Of a stretch of 64,000 bases of DNA, positions 10,452 to 20,557 are shown piece by piece (the stretch's first letter is position 1; each line of letters begins with the position of its first letter). The notes below the pieces were generated by a model that saw nothing but the letters and a program-made list of their open reading frames with translations, was not told the DNA's origin and made no database searches. Location of the stretch: positions 6,240,001 to 6,304,000 of the forward strand of contig AP031354.1 in assembly GCA_037833965.1 (NCBI GenBank), read 5' to 3'. The position numbers and the translations under genes are program-made. This DNA is from Marchantia polymorpha subsp. ruderalis. Taxonomy: Eukaryota > Streptophyta > Marchantiopsida > Marchantiales > Marchantiaceae.

Positions 10452-11901
10452 AGGGACTTGGAAAAAATAGTAGAAAAAATCATATATATAGCAGTACTCT
10501 TATTCTTCGTCCTCGTAAAAATAGCTAAGCTAAAAAAAGAAAGAAAAATTAAGGATATTTGGCAATGACACGTTCAATAAAAATAGGTAACTTTGTACCT
10601 GATTAATTGTGTTTATATACAGGAAAGGTGCGGTTCCCTCTGTGGCTCGATGTACTGCACATGAGTATAGCCCAAAAATCTGAGCGTGAAAACATTAAAC
10701 CCATACGGCTTGGATTTTATGAACTTCACTCAGGCCGTATATACAATTCATTGAACACTGAAGGCGTATCTTTGCGCTTGGGGCAATGACGCAGTTAGTG
10801 AGGTGAAACCGAGACGCGTCAATTGCTGGTTGAAAACTATTTCCAAACCCCCGCCCGTGCCTTAACAGGCGCGTGTGAATTTCTGGAAGATCCGACTTTG
10901 TCTGGATCTCACAATGTGAATTAAACTGGACCCAGCCGACGATACTCTAATAGTCCGAGTTTGTGTGAACTACTTACTGTTCCGAGAGAAAGCAATGTTC
11001 TCCCTGGGCCAGTTATACAGAGAAAAGTAAGGTGGCGTGAGCAAATGAGAAGTCATACACCGGACCTATTGAATTGGACGAATTTGATTCTCCGACAGGA
11101 AGAAACCTGCAAACGAGTGCTATGTTCCAATTTCTGTGCTCTTGCATGTACAGAGAGTGATTCTGAAGAGCATAGTGCAGATGCAAATCAAGACTAAGCT
11201 TGCAATCTGTTCCTATGAAATGGAAGTGCGCGAATACTCGGTATAACTATTCAATTCGAGCTGCATAATACAAGTGGCAATCATCACTGTGGATATGCGT
11301 CACAATCTTAATAAGCTGCAGACCATGTTCTCATTTAATGAGGTTTGCAGCTAATTCCGAGTTCTTCTTATAAAGTGCGGATTGGGGAAGTGGATGTGGT
11401 TGAGTCGTATTATTTAATCAAGATGTTGTTCTCACCGGTGATACCACGGTCACATTTCTTATTGCCGTTAACAAAATCGAAATTCGAGAAGGTGGAGCAG
11501 AAGCAGTTTCTGAAGCAATGATCCTTCAGATGAGAATCTTTTATTAGAGGATCAATGTCTCAATGGACTACCCTCTCAACAGTGACATAATCTACAACAC
11601 TGACGTCAACCAAACATGTGATCGTCACGATCTTCCTGGAATACATGATGCCACTTTGATGTGAAACATTCGATCGTGGTTTGAAGAAGCGCTCTTAGAC
11701 AATTGCTTACAGTTGGATGCGTGTCCCAAATGTGGTATTGTCGTTCCTGCGACATCGGCAAGTCTGGCCTAGTCCTCACAGGTTATGAACCGCACTTCAC
11801 TTGCTGGAGTGGGTCAAGCCCCGATCAGCTACATGTGTACATGGAACATATCTCAACACGTGAGGCATTTCAAAGCACGGTGAGGGCGCCGTCATCGGGT
11901 C
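10452..11901. other. Inner part of left arm, no gene recognised
   Basis: Two short open frames (10607-10789 and 10961-11197, plus strand, 60 and 78 residues) have no recognised motif, and I do not call them genes. The stretch contains a degraded form of a hairpin (11314-11352) that is perfect in the right arm. A TATAAG-like motif with its reverse complement near 11370 is mirrored at about 56667. Nothing else was identified. Confidence 0.45.
11314..11352. repeat. Imperfect inverted repeat matching the right-arm hairpin
   Basis: agctgcagaccatgtt, loop ctcattt, aatgaggtttgcagct. The stem has mismatches, whereas the right-arm equivalent at 56688-56726 is a perfect 16-bp stem. Confidence 0.6.
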
Positions 11902-14135
11902 ATCATACATCATCGGGTCGCATCAATCCGTGCTCCACCATCAGATGCACGGTACTGAATAATACTTAGGAGAAAACGGACTCAATTCTGGAAACAGAGC
12001 AACTGTTGCTGAAGAATGTCCGAGTCATTAGATATCGTCTAAACCATTACAATCAACTGTTTCTTATGATTCTCTTCCAAGTTTTGGACAGGTATTGTAA
12101 GAACCCAAGTTGATCACACGCCCACGTAATATAGTTTGCTGCCAAAGGGAAGATCAAACGGCAATCACCGACATTTTTTTTATTCACAACTAGATTTAAA
12201 ACCGAACGATTTCCTTTCACCCACAAGGAAGGAAAAGATAACAAAAAAGAATAAATTCATGAGTCACTTGATGATTAGCGAAGGATAAATATCTACCTGA
12301 AGACTTACTGTTACTTTTCAATAGAAGGTTCTCGCCTTTGAGAAAAGGACCAGGGTTAAGATAACCGTAAACCCATTTAGAGATTTAGATGACTGTCATC
12401 TGCCTAATAAATCTGCATCTTGTTAGTCGTGGGAAGCTGCAATATCAGCTTCGAGTCAAACTCTATTCGTTACGAGCCTCAGATTGTTACTAACACCAGC
12501 TATCACATTAAGGTCAAGTATGGAGGTAAGTGGAGGCTGATGATAGATCAGGACAGCATCTAGACATGACTTGCATCATGGTTGTTCGAGTATCGCGTTG
12601 ACTCTAAACCGACAAACTTTGATGAAATGATCTGAGTAGGGTAGATATCGAAATTCTCTCCACATGAACTGTCCACGTAACGAGCTGGTAATGGATTTGA
12701 AGACAAAGGTTACGTCAGCAAAGTCACACTAGAAGTATTTCAAGAAGGTCAACTGAAGAGAACTACACCGTCATCAGACGTAATAGGTGCTGGACACCAT
12801 AACCATGTCTGAAAGTTCTTCGTTCAGAACACCATAATAGTAGTGACCTCAAGGGGTCAGCAAAGTCACACTAGAAGTATCTCAAGAAGGTCAACAGAAG
12901 AGAACTACACCGTCGTCAGACGTAATAGGTGCTGGACACCATAACCATGTCTGAAAGTTCTTCGTTCAGAACACCATAATAGTAGTGACCTCAAGGGGTG
13001 ACTGTGTCATGGGAAAAGAGAGCACAAGACACTAGCCATAAGCCATCTACTGTCCACTGACTCTCATGTACAGACGCTGTGAGTAGTAGATTTAGCCAAC
13101 TTGTTTCTCAGATCTATTCTCACTTGCAGTTCAATCAAAGTTTAAAGGTCAAAGCTGTGCCCAAGCGAGACCCCATTGAAGTTGAGGAGCTTACACTTGC
13201 AGAGTAAAGATTGAGTTGACTTTATGCTGAATGTCTTTATTGCCTCAGCTCTAGCCAAATCGCTACAGCTGCGAGAAATTCATCGATCTAACCTTCTATA
13301 TCAGAGGGAAACTGCAGCTGTTGCTGTGAAGACAATACTCTCATAGGGCGATCATCAGTCAAGTAATCAAGCTCGTCACTTGCCTCCGATACCAAATTGA
13401 ACCGCATTCAGCATACTCAGTACGGTAGCTTCGATCGATTTCCAGTTTCGTCCTCAGAAGCACTGTGATACACTTCGAGGAATAAAATCCTCGGCCTCTC
13501 AGAGACTCGCAAAGTGGCCTCATGCACCGATGACAAGTCGTAGCAAGTGTACAAGATTCTAGAAATCACCCAGTGCCCTAACCTCAACCTTAGAGAAGGA
13601 AAATTAAAATGGATAACCTTCCAGGGGTCTTTATAAGCCTCAATCTTATGACTTATTCTTCTGTTCACTTCTAGAATTAAGAGAAAGTGGATCCAGCTTT
13701 CACAACAGGAACAAGAACGTAGAGCACCACAGTGAAAAAAATTTGATGAAGGGAAATAAAATATTCATTTCCTTTCTTCCCGCCAATTACTATGCTCTGG
13801 GCCCTTTTTCTTCTAATACTTTCCTGCTGTACGTGCATTGTTTCGTCATTTCCTTATCCTTTGGCGTAATTGTCTTGATCCTTGTTCCGTGTGAGAATCT
13901 AGGAAGATATATAATCTAGGAAGAAGCAATAATTCAGATAGAGTATGGAAAATTAGGTGTATTTATCTGGCTTTGCCGTGATTCTATATACTTTGCCAAC
14001 AGCTGCTTTACTGGTGACTTCACATGCTTTACTAAAGCATGCCACCGGTTGTTGAAATTGGAGATTCTCTTCACTTCGACAATCGGTTATATTCTATAAC
14101 ATGGCCACCTTGAGAAGAATGGTGTAGCAAAACCA
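11902..14135. other. Left spacer between arm and retroelement nest, no gene recognised
   Basis: Host-like DNA with no equivalent found elsewhere in the window. It contains a near-perfect 142-bp tandem duplication (12714-12997). Short open frames at 12053-12244 and 13417-13668 (both minus) show no known motif. A stretch near 12510-12560 reads VKYGGKWRLMIDQDSI on the plus strand. That faintly recalls a retroelement reverse transcriptase 'GKWRxxID' segment, but there is too little to call. Confidence 0.45.
12714..12997. repeat. Tandem duplication, two 142-bp units, nearly identical
   Basis: The units 12714-12855 and 12856-12997 begin gtcagcaaagtcacactaga and differ by only a few substitutions. 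The high identity marks a recent event. No indel separates the copies. Confidence 0.9.
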
Positions 14136-14140
14136 AACGT

Positions 14141-16398
14141 TGTAATAACCCACTAAAGGCTAAAACTGCAATATAGTGGTAGAAAGGTCGAACCCACAGG
14201 GACAGAGGAACACACAGGGTACAAAGTGTCACGTTTTAACAGACTATTGAGGAGTTTGAATTCTCAGGCGACTGTCACTCCCAGAAATACTGCAAGTGTC
14301 CACTCGGAGCGCACTCGGAGGTCGCACAGTGCAGCGTAACACACACACACACACACCTGAAACTACAGAAACACAACCCAGAGATCCGTTAGGGCCTCTA
14401 CTTCAAGATTTCAGGGGGAAAGTCTCTCAAGAGTATACTCGGCAAAAGCTGCGGGCAGTGACTTCCAACTCCGGCTTTTACAACACTTCCACTAGCTTGC
14501 TGCTAGTGTAGGAAACCCGGTTTGGACTGCCTACTTCGGATCGAAGTCACTCCTACGCGGTGAACAACACTCTCAACTCACAAAACGCGCAGAGAACACA
14601 GGTCCGCACTGAAGGACTCACTGTGAAACATTCCAGTAACACAACAACAGTCTATTGAAGAGTTTGAATTCTCAGGCACTTGTCATTCCCAGAAATACTA
14701 CAGGGGTTACCCTCAAGGCACCTGCTGCAGCGTAACCTGAATTTACAACCAAGGCTTACACGAAGTAGCAAAACTTCACTTTGGCATTCAGGGGAAAAAT
14801 CCCAAGGAGTACAATCAGAAAGAAACACTCGAGGGTGTAGGGGCGAAACTGTTCAAGTATCTAACTAGTCACTGGCTCTGAGCATCGGCAGTCACCCGCA
14901 GGTGCAGATCCGAACTACTCAAGTCTCTAACCAATGTACTAGCTCTGAACATTCGGCCGAAGGCCTTCAGCTACAAAATGCGGAACGCTAAGTTGTAACT
15001 CCTCGTGCGTGGTGACAGAACTCAAGGACACAAACACGCAAAGGAAATGGGTTCCTGATCTGCACTTCTGATGGGAAAGAACCCCAGGCAAAACGCCTGG
15101 AACTATTTTATACCTTCTAAGTCCTAACTAGCACTACACTGTACTACGCTACACGCCTGCACGGAACCACGCTACACTACACTCCGCGGAACCTGTACTA
15201 CGTCTCCTGCGCGGTCGACTGCCGCGCACTAACTCCCTACCCTGCCAATCTTCCGCTCGACTGCGTAGTCCCAAACGCTGTAACGCCGCGGACACTTCCA
15301 CTTCGAGGGCGGACATGGTATCCTGTGCCTTCGACAGAAAGGCATCGAGCTTCTTTGCTACCTTCCGCCGACTCCTACTGTCGCCTGACAACAACCCGGC
15401 TGCGCGCAATTCAAACTCACGCAGTGTGAGTTTCTCCTGCGCCTTCACTTCCCAGTGGGCGTAGCCCTTGAGACAGTGGGCGACACGCCTCGCCGTCTCC
15501 ACCTTCGTGCGATCCGCCTCCTTCCTGCGATCCTCTTCAATTATCACTAATTGCGATTCGGCTTCAGCACGTTGCGCTCTCAATTCGCCACACTCTGACT
15601 GTAACCTGCGGATTAACTCTTCATCCGCCTGCCGTGCGAGCTGACATTGTTCCAACAACCGCGTCTGTCGCACGAGCTCCTCTGACAAAATCCGATTCTG
15701 GGCCTGCTTAGAAATGAGTGCTTCCTTGACCTTCACCTGCTCCTTGGTGAGCTCGCCCAGTTTCTCATCCTTCATCTTCTCGGAGTGCTTGTAGAATTTC
15801 TGATTAAGCTTATACTGACCCCACAAGCATGCATGCTTCTCCTTCAATTCCCTCAACTCCTGGTCCACTCTAGCTAACAGCTTGCTGGTGTGGACTTTAG
15901 TGCGAGTCCGCTTGCGCACTAACTTGATGTAAGATCCCGGCTGGAGTGGGTCGGCGTATTTATCGACCTTGCGATCCAAGTACCTCAGCAACGGAATCAC
16001 CTGCTCAGAGAAAGCCGCCGCCGGCGCTCCAACAATTTCCTCCTCCTCCTCCTCGGTGTCTTCTGCTCCTGACATTTCTTCCGTGGAGCCTCCGTCGTCA
16101 TCATCCGAGTGGAGAATTTCAGTCGCCATTGATTGCGTCGGCGACTGCCCCGAGTGGGGCTGCACGTCATCGACGTGTGCTGCCTGCGAAGGCACGGCTG
16201 CAGCCTCGCTGCTCGTCGCCAAAATGTCTAAGGCGGAAGGCGAATGTACCCGTGCGGCATCCCCGTCGCTCGCTTGTTGGTTGTCTACCGCGTCCTCTCT
16301 GCCGCCGTCGCCCGCCGCCGAAGGCGATCGAGCGGAGGGTGGCTGCGCGGGGTTTGATTGCGCATCGCGCATCGAAATTTCATCCCGCGGACTGTCAC
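14141..16398 (-). mobile_element. E1 solo LTR, 3' part (end of U3, R, U5)
   Basis: Reads from the LTR 3' end at 14141 through the R-U5 region with its (CA)n tract, the TATA region near 15100 and the C-terminal part of the U3 open frame, up to the E2 insertion. The U3-frame segment includes the acidic EEMSGAEDTEEEEEE region and the coiled coil. It is a few per cent diverged from the 3' LTR of E2, so E1 is older than E2. The bases gtcac (16394-16398) at the edge are the presumed E2 target duplication. Confidence 0.88.
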
Positions 16399-17339
16399 TG
16401 TAATAACCCACTAAAGGCTAAAACTGCAATATAGTGGTAGAAAGGTCGAACCCACAGGGACAGAGGAACACACAGGGTACAAAGTGTCACGTTTAACAGA
16501 CTATTGATGAGTTTGAATTCTCAGGCGACTGTCACTCCCAGAAATACTGCAAGTGTCCACTCGGAGCGCACTCGGAGGTCGCACAGTGCAGCGTAACACA
16601 CACACACACACACCTGAAACTACAGAAACACAACCCAGAGATCCGTTAGGACCTCTACTTCAAGATTTCAGGGGGAAAGTCCCTCACGAGCACACTCGGC
16701 AAAGCTGCGGGCAGTGACTTCCAACTCCGGCTTTTACAACACTTCCACTAGCTTGCTGCTAGTGTAGGAAACCCGGTTTGGACTACCTACTTCGGATCGA
16801 AGTCACTCAGACGCGGTGAACAACACTCTCCACTCACAAAACGCGCAGAGAACACAGGTCCACACTGAAGGACTCACTGTGAAACATTCCAGTAACACAA
16901 CAACAGTCTATTGAAGAGTTTGAATTCTCAGGCACTTGTCATTCCCAGAAATACTACAGGGGTTACCCTCAAGGCACCTGCTGCAGCGTAACCTGAATTT
17001 ACAACCAAGGCTTACACGAAGTAGCAAAACTTCACCTTGGCATTCAGGGGAAAAATCCCAAGGAGTACAATCAGAAAGAAACACTCGAAGGTGTAGGGGC
17101 GAAACTGTTCAAGTATCTAACTAGTCACTGGCTCTGAGCATCGGCAGTCACCCGCAGGCGCAGATCCGAACTACTCAAGTCTCTAACCAATGTACTAGCT
17201 CTGAACATTCGGCCGAAGGCCTTCAGCTACAAAATGCGGAACGCTAAGTTGTAACTCCTCGTGCGTGGTGACAGAACTCAAGGACACAAACACGCAAAGG
17301 AAATGGGTTCCTGATCTGCACTTCTGATGGGAAAGAACC

Positions 17340-17356
17340 CCAGGCAAAACGCCTGG
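17340..17356 (-). promoter_or_regulatory. Conserved hairpin at the expected LTR transcript start
   Basis: CCAGGC-GTTTT-GCCTGG forms a 6-bp stem with a 5-nt loop, a few bases after the TATA box and close to where transcription should start. It is present in the other LTRs read (for example 32535-32551). It might fold at the 5' end of the RNA or serve the R-region strand transfer; both ideas are inference. Confidence 0.5.
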
Positions 17357-17360
17357 AACT

Positions 17361-17368
17361 ATTTTATA
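17361..17368 (-). promoter_or_regulatory. TATA box of the LTR promoter (E2 3' LTR)
   Basis: TATAAAAT on the minus strand, within AAGGTATAAAATAG. It is kept in the other LTRs at 32523-32530 (E3), 48904-48911 (E4) and 42657-42664 (short LTR). It marks the U3/R border and lies about 36 bp after the stop of the U3 frame. Confidence 0.8.
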
Positions 17369-17404
17369 CCTTCTAAGTCCTACCTAACACTACACTGCAC
17401 TACG

Positions 17405-20400
17405 CTACACGCCTGCACGGAACCACGCTACACTACACTCCGCGGATCCTGTACTACGTCTCCTGCGCGGCCGACTGCCGCGCACTAACTCCCTACCCTG
17501 CCACTCTTCCGCTCGACTACGCAGTCCCAACCGCTGCAACGCCGCGGACACCTCCCCCTCGAGGGCGGACATGGTATCCTGTGCCTTCGACAGAAAGACC
17601 TCGAGCTTCTTCGCTACCTTCCGCCGACTCCTACTGTCGCCTGACAACAACCCGGCTGCGCGCAATTCAAACTCACGCAGTGTGAGTTTCTCCTGCGCCT
17701 TCACTTCCCAGTGGGCGTAGCCCTTGAGACAGTGGGCGACTCGCCTCGCCGTCTCCACCTTCGTGCGATCCGCCTCCTTCCTGCGATCCTCTTCAATGGT
17801 CACTAATTGCGATTCGGCTTCAGCACGTTGCGCCCTCAATTCGCCACACTCTGACTGCAGACTGCGGATTAATTCTTCATCCGCCTGCCGTGCGAGCTGA
17901 CATTGTTCCAACAACCGCGTCTGTCGCACGAGCTCCTCTGACAAAATCCGATTCTCGGCCTGCTCAGAGTTGAGTGCTTCCTTGACCTTCACCTGCTCCT
18001 TGGTGAGCTCGCCCAGTTTCTCATCCTTCATCTTCTCGGAGTGCTTGTAGAATTTCTGATTAAGCTTGTACTGTCCCCACAAGCACTCATGCTTCTCCTT
18101 CAAGTCCCTCAACTCCTGGTCCACTCTAGCTAATAGCTTGCTGGTGTGGACTTTAGTGCGAGTCCTCCTGCGCACTAACTCGATGTAAGATCCCGGCTGG
18201 AGTGGGTCGGCGTATTTATCGACCTTGCGATCCAAGTACCGCAGCAACGGAATCACCTGCTCAGAGAGCGCCGCCGCCGGCGCTCCAACAATTTCCTCCT
18301 CCTCCTCCTCGGTGTCTTCTGCTCCTGACATTTCTTCCGTGGAGCCTCCGTCGTCATCATCCGAGTGGAGAATTTCAGTCGCCATTGATTGCGTCGGCGA
18401 CTGCCCCGAGTGGGGCTGCACGTCCTCGACGTGTGCTGCCTGCGAAGGCACGGCTACAGCCTCGCTGCTCGTCGCCAAAATGTCTAAGGCGGAAGGCGAA
18501 TGTATCCGAGCGGCATCCCCGTCGCTCGCTGGTTGATTGCCCACCGCATTCTCTCTGTCGCCGTCGTCCGTCGCCGAAGGCGATCGAGCGGAGGGTGGCT
18601 GCGCGGGGTTGGATTGCGCATCGCGCATCGAGATGTCGTCCCGCGGACAGTCACTCCGCTCCTCCGTCTGCTGCTCCCTCGATCGGTCCGTGGGGGCTGT
18701 GCCCGGCCCGTGCGCAGGCGCATGTGTCGGCGCCTTGTCCGCCGCAGGCGTAGCGCCGCGGACATCTATCGCCGAAGGCGACATGGCCGGGGGCCGCACG
18801 CCCGATGCTCCTTGGCCTATAGGCCCTACCGCCGAAGGCGCATCTATCGGCGGACTTCCCGCCGATGGTGCGGCCTCCGCACGCTCTCTGCTCGTATCTC
18901 CTCGGCTCGAAGGCCCTGGCGCCGAAGGCGCGAATTGCGGCGCGTGGTGCGCCGGTGGGTCTGGCCCCGAGGGCCGGTGTCTCGTAGGCGGTTCTTCCGC
19001 CGGCTCCTTCCCCTTCCTACGTTGGAACGGGGGTGATTCTTGCCTGTGCACAGGCGGCACGTGCGGAGGTGTTCTGTGCACAGGTGACCTGTGCACAGGC
19101 GACCTGTGCACAGGCGAGCGCCTGTGCACAGGCGGACTGCTCCTTCCCACGCGTAAGCGTAGATCCACGTCCACTTGTGTTCGCCGGTCCGCGGAGGCTC
19201 GTCCGTCCGCGGAGGTTCGCCTGTGCGCAAACGGAACATCTGTCCGCATCGCACGTGGTAACTCCGGAGGCCCTTGGCCCGTAGGCGGCCTCTCTCCCGA
19301 CGAGGTTGCAGCGTGGCCCGCTGCTCCTGCGGTCGTCCGCGCTTCCTCTCGTCTCTCTGGCGACGCACTTCCTATCTCCGTCGCAATCGTCGCCGTGTCT
19401 GCACTGTCAGCTGGCAACACCAGTCTGCGTGCCTTCTGCTTCGGCCGGCTGTATGGCTCGCACAGCGGCCGCGGTCGAATGGGAGCAGAGAGTTCTTGAT
19501 GCTGCTCCTCTTCGGCCTCTTCCCTCCATCGCCGCTTCCGCGGCACTCGCGCCGCAGGGGTGTGTCTCCCTTCATCCCTCCGTCTTGATGGGGTAGAAGT
19601 CGGTGACTCCTCCGCATCAGTGTCGACCTCGTTCTCCCGCACATACTTCCCGGGATGGTCGATGGACAATGGCGGAAAATGTTCAAGCTCCGCCGCTGTC
19701 AAACAATTCCGCTGTCGATAAAAATTGATGAGGAAAGGAGAAAGATGGTTTAGCGTTCCCCCCTTCTCCTCAAACGCGTGCTGTCGCATCACTCTGTGCA
19801 GGATGCTCGCCCAGTGAATTGGAGTTCCCTCGATGACGCACTCCACAAAAGAGACCTGCCACAATGTGATGTAGCAGGCGCGGTGCGGCTGCAGTAATTG
19901 CATCAGCGCCGCGGACAAAGTCCGGCGAAATCGATCTTTGTAATCACGGGTCCTGTACCCATTCTTGGTAGACCTCCCGGTCTTGAACAGCTCCACAAAT
20001 TGCGCCTCTTCTTGCTTGGTCACCTTGATGCTCTCGCTGTCGAAAAGGAGATGCCCTGGCATGCCAGCACATCTTCCCAACGCCTGCACCCAATCTTGGA
20101 CTGTCCACCGATCAACATGCGGACGCAATCCGCGCGAGGGTGGTCCCTGTGGCTCTAGCCACTCGCGCACCATATTCGCGCAGATGTAATTCCATCCCCA
20201 TAGCAAGAAATCGAGCTTTCTTGCTATTAAGCGCTCCTCGAAAGCGCGCAGCCCGTTCTGCGGCAGGCGAAGTGGCACCATCCGCAATCTGCTCGGTCTC
20301 GTCATTGCGTTCCTGGGGTTCGCTCGCCCGCTCATTCTACTTCCACACTGTCCGCGTTTCTTTCTCTCTCGGCAAACTCTAATCGCTCTCAATTCCAAAT

Positions 20401-20557
20401 CACGCACACTCACTTCTCCCTCAATCAACAAGAAATCTCCTGTGTGGCGACGACGAGAATGGTCCGCAGCCAGCAGATGGATGCGCGCGGCGCGCACAAG
20501 AGATTGGAATCGCGAATTCAAGAATGGGACGCTCTCCGCCGCCCGGTCGAAGGTCAT
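17405..20557 (-). CDS. U3-encoded 1050-residue protein of E2, function unknown
   Basis: One open frame lying wholly inside U3 of the LTR. Residues 1-95 are basic. Residues 95-305 look globular, with KLDFLLWGWNYICANMV, LLQPHRACYITLWQVSF and GTPIHWASILHRVM. This pattern recalls, from memory, the 'putative plant transposon protein' domain (Pfam PF20167) found in extra frames of plant Gypsy elements. Residues 310-750 are low complexity, rich in Pro, Arg and Ser, with PVHRR/SPVHRS repeats written by the LTR palindrome. An acidic block with DDDD and EEEEEE follows. Residues 800-985 are a long charged coiled coil (ELTKEQVKVKEAL, RLQSECGELRAQRAEAESQL in related copies). No signal peptide or membrane segment was seen, so it does not look like an envelope. 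Copies lie in E1, E3, E4 and E5. The start ATG sits in a gaccATGacc context. Confidence 0.8.
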   Translation of the reverse strand: MTFDRAAESVPFLNSRFQSLVRAARIHLLAADHSRRRHTGDFLLIEGEVSVRDLELRAIRVCRERKKRGQCGSRMSGRANPRNAMTRPSRLRMVPLRLPQNGLRAFEERLIARKLDFLLWGWNYICANMVREWLEPQGPPSRGLRPHVDRWTVQDWVQALGRCAGMPGHLLFDSESIKVTKQEEAQFVELFKTGRSTKNGYRTRDYKDRFRRTLSAALMQLLQPHRACYITLWQVSFVECVIEGTPIHWASILHRVMRQHAFEEKGGTLNHLSPFLINFYRQRNCLTAAELEHFPPLSIDHPGKYVRENEVDTDAEESPTSTPSRRRDEGRHTPAARVPRKRRWREEAEEEQHQELSAPIRPRPLCEPYSRPKQKARRLVLPADSADTATIATEIGSASPERREEARTTAGAAGHAATSSGERPPTGQGPPELPRAMRTDVPFAHRRTSADGRASADRRTQVDVDLRLRVGRSSPPVHRRSPVHRSPVHRSPVHRTPPHVPPVHRQESPPFQRRKGKEPAEEPPTRHRPSGPDPPAHHAPQFAPSAPGPSSRGDTSRERAEAAPSAGSPPIDAPSAVGPIGQGASGVRPPAMSPSAIDVRGATPAADKAPTHAPAHGPGTAPTDRSREQQTEERSDCPRDDISMRDAQSNPAQPPSARSPSATDDGDRENAVGNQPASDGDAARIHSPSALDILATSSEAVAVPSQAAHVEDVQPHSGQSPTQSMATEILHSDDDDGGSTEEMSGAEDTEEEEEEIVGAPAAALSEQVIPLLRYLDRKVDKYADPLQPGSYIELVRRRTRTKVHTSKLLARVDQELRDLKEKHECLWGQYKLNQKFYKHSEKMKDEKLGELTKEQVKVKEALNSEQAENRILSEELVRQTRLLEQCQLARQADEELIRSLQSECGELRAQRAEAESQLVTIEEDRRKEADRTKVETARRVAHCLKGYAHWEVKAQEKLTLREFELRAAGLLSGDSRSRRKVAKKLEVFLSKAQDTMSALEGEVSAALQRLGLRSRAEEWQGRELVRGSRPRRRRSTGSAECSVAWFRAGV

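Larger units (their letters stand above)
4353..11901 (+). repeat. Left arm of a large inverted duplication
   Basis: This stretch is the reverse complement of 56128-64000 over its whole length, with scattered substitutions and small indels. The outer end at 4353 matches the last base of the window, so the duplication continues beyond it. The inner end is near 11901: similarity stops after 'gtcatcgggtc', which pairs with 'gacccgatgac' at 56128. The arm carries a MYB gene (6911-9170), a decayed gene on the minus strand, an rpl16-like fragment and a 97-bp tandem duplication, all mirrored. The tandem duplication is in both arms, so it predates the inverted duplication. Confidence 0.95.

Noticed and set aside
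10961-11197. A small 78-residue gene in the left arm
   Set aside because: No motif was seen, and the mirrored copy does not convincingly keep the frame.
15149-16411. A 420-codon frame read as a separate coiled-coil gene
   Set aside because: It is the C-terminal part of the U3 frame in the E1 LTR, cut by the E2 insertion; its first residues come from E2 LTR sequence.
19040-19140. A CRISPR-like array of short palindromic repeats
   Set aside because: Repeats are irregularly spaced, there are no uniform spacers and no cas genes, and the setting is a plant retroelement.
18537-19499. A 320-codon open frame antisense to the U3 gene (also at 30392-31354)
   Set aside because: It is a shadow of the GC-rich U3 frame: low-complexity Cys/Gly/Ala translation of palindromes, no motif, and no own promoter. 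The minus-strand frame has a globular domain and a coiled coil and is much longer.
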